Origin: Sediminibacterium sp.
Lineage (GTDB): Bacteria > Bacteroidota > Bacteroidia > Chitinophagales > Chitinophagaceae
Assembly: GCA_030832695.1 (NCBI GenBank)
Contig: JAURIP010000075.1
Coordinates: forward strand, 1-7,339
Length of the DNA stretch: 7,339 nt
Direction: 5' to 3'
In this document: positions 7,264 through 7,339 of the stretch, in pieces
Numbering within the stretch: the stretch's first letter is position 1
How the letters are laid out: every line of letters begins with the position of its first letter
Notes under the pieces: model-generated
Seen by the model: the letters and a program-made list of their open reading frames with translations, nothing else
The model's database searches: none
Told to the model about the DNA's origin: nothing
Position numbers and translations under genes: made by a program

Positions 7264-7271
7264 TACCTTTG
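7264..7271 (+). promoter_or_regulatory. Bacteroidota -7 promoter box for the right-edge gene
   Basis: TACCTTTG is an exact match to TAnnTTTG and ends 22 nt before the ATG at 7294, nearly the same distance as the box before the PliI-like gene. No TTTG -33 element is seen at the expected distance upstream, so the call rests on the -7 box and its placement in a divergent intergenic gap. Confidence 0.45.
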
Positions 7272-7293
7272 TTTATCATAAAAAATCAAGCAT

Positions 7294-7339
7294 ATGCCTG
7301 GGTTTGAATTATTTGGGGAAGAAGAAAAAAAACAAGTCA
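7294..7339 (+). CDS. Probable DegT/DnrJ/EryC1/StrS family aminotransferase, first 15 codons only
   Basis: The window ends after MPGFELFGEEEKKQV and one extra base. This N-terminus closely resembles, from memory, the start of a Bacteroidota group of PLP-dependent DegT/DnrJ/EryC1/StrS proteins that open with MPGFE-FG-EE-KEV. Members of this fold transfer amino groups to keto-sugars in the synthesis of surface glycans and antibiotics; some act as dehydratases or regulators. None of the PLP-binding residues lie inside the window, so the assignment depends on 15 residues alone. The start is supported by the TACCTTTG box 22 nt upstream and the divergent arrangement with the DUF5606 gene. Confidence 0.55.
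   Translation, partial: MPGFELFGEEEKKQV

Noticed and set aside
1..7339. Mobile element, CRISPR array, defence cassette or recent transfer
   Set aside because: No transposase, integrase, terminal repeats, spaced repeats or composition break is evident; the genes look like ordinary Bacteroidota core genes.

Overview
The window reads as chromosomal core DNA from a member of the Bacteroidota. The best evidence is a near-complete textbook PorZ (type IX secretion), a DUF5606 protein (a family I know from this phylum), TAnnTTTG-type promoter boxes, weak or absent Shine-Dalgarno sequences and an AT-rich base composition. The style of the proteins (NagZ-type GH3 fused to a serine hydrolase, PliI-like secreted protein) would suit the Chitinophagales/Sphingobacteriales side, but that placement is inference.

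Layout, left to right. Positions 1-733 (minus) hold the first 244 codons of an aldose 1-epimerase-family protein that runs off the left edge. It is divergent from a short secreted PliI-like protein (798-1376, plus) with a recognisable Bacteroidota promoter. After a 50-bp convergent gap come two minus-strand genes that look like one operon with an 18-bp spacer. Transcribed first is a 966-residue exported cell-wall enzyme (3641-6541), a NagZ-type beta-N-acetylglucosaminidase fused to a penicillin-binding/beta-lactamase-fold serine hydrolase; porZ (1427-3622) follows. Upstream of the operon is a strong intrinsic terminator (6618-6653) and a hairpin-rich non-coding stretch (6654-6782), which together form the 3' end of the DUF5606 gene transcript (6783-7199, minus) or a separate small RNA. 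The right edge has a divergent promoter box and the first 15 codons of a probable DegT/DnrJ/EryC1/StrS-type aminotransferase (7294 onward, plus).

How the genes fit together: three of the four proteins with a readable function or signal peptide act outside the cytoplasm. The GH3-serine hydrolase fusion plausibly removes GlcNAc and then the peptide from muropeptides. PorZ belongs to the surface complex that attaches type IX cargo to anionic LPS. The PliI-like protein belongs to a lysozyme-inhibitor family but lacks the expected inhibitory loop motif. The edge genes are sugar-related (aldose epimerase, sugar aminotransferase-type protein), but nothing in the sequence ties them to the operon.

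I see no mobile element, CRISPR array, tRNA or rRNA, and no clear new multi-gene system. The items most worth following are the structured non-coding stretch next to the terminator, the enzyme fusion and its coupling to porZ, and the PliI-like protein without its key motif.
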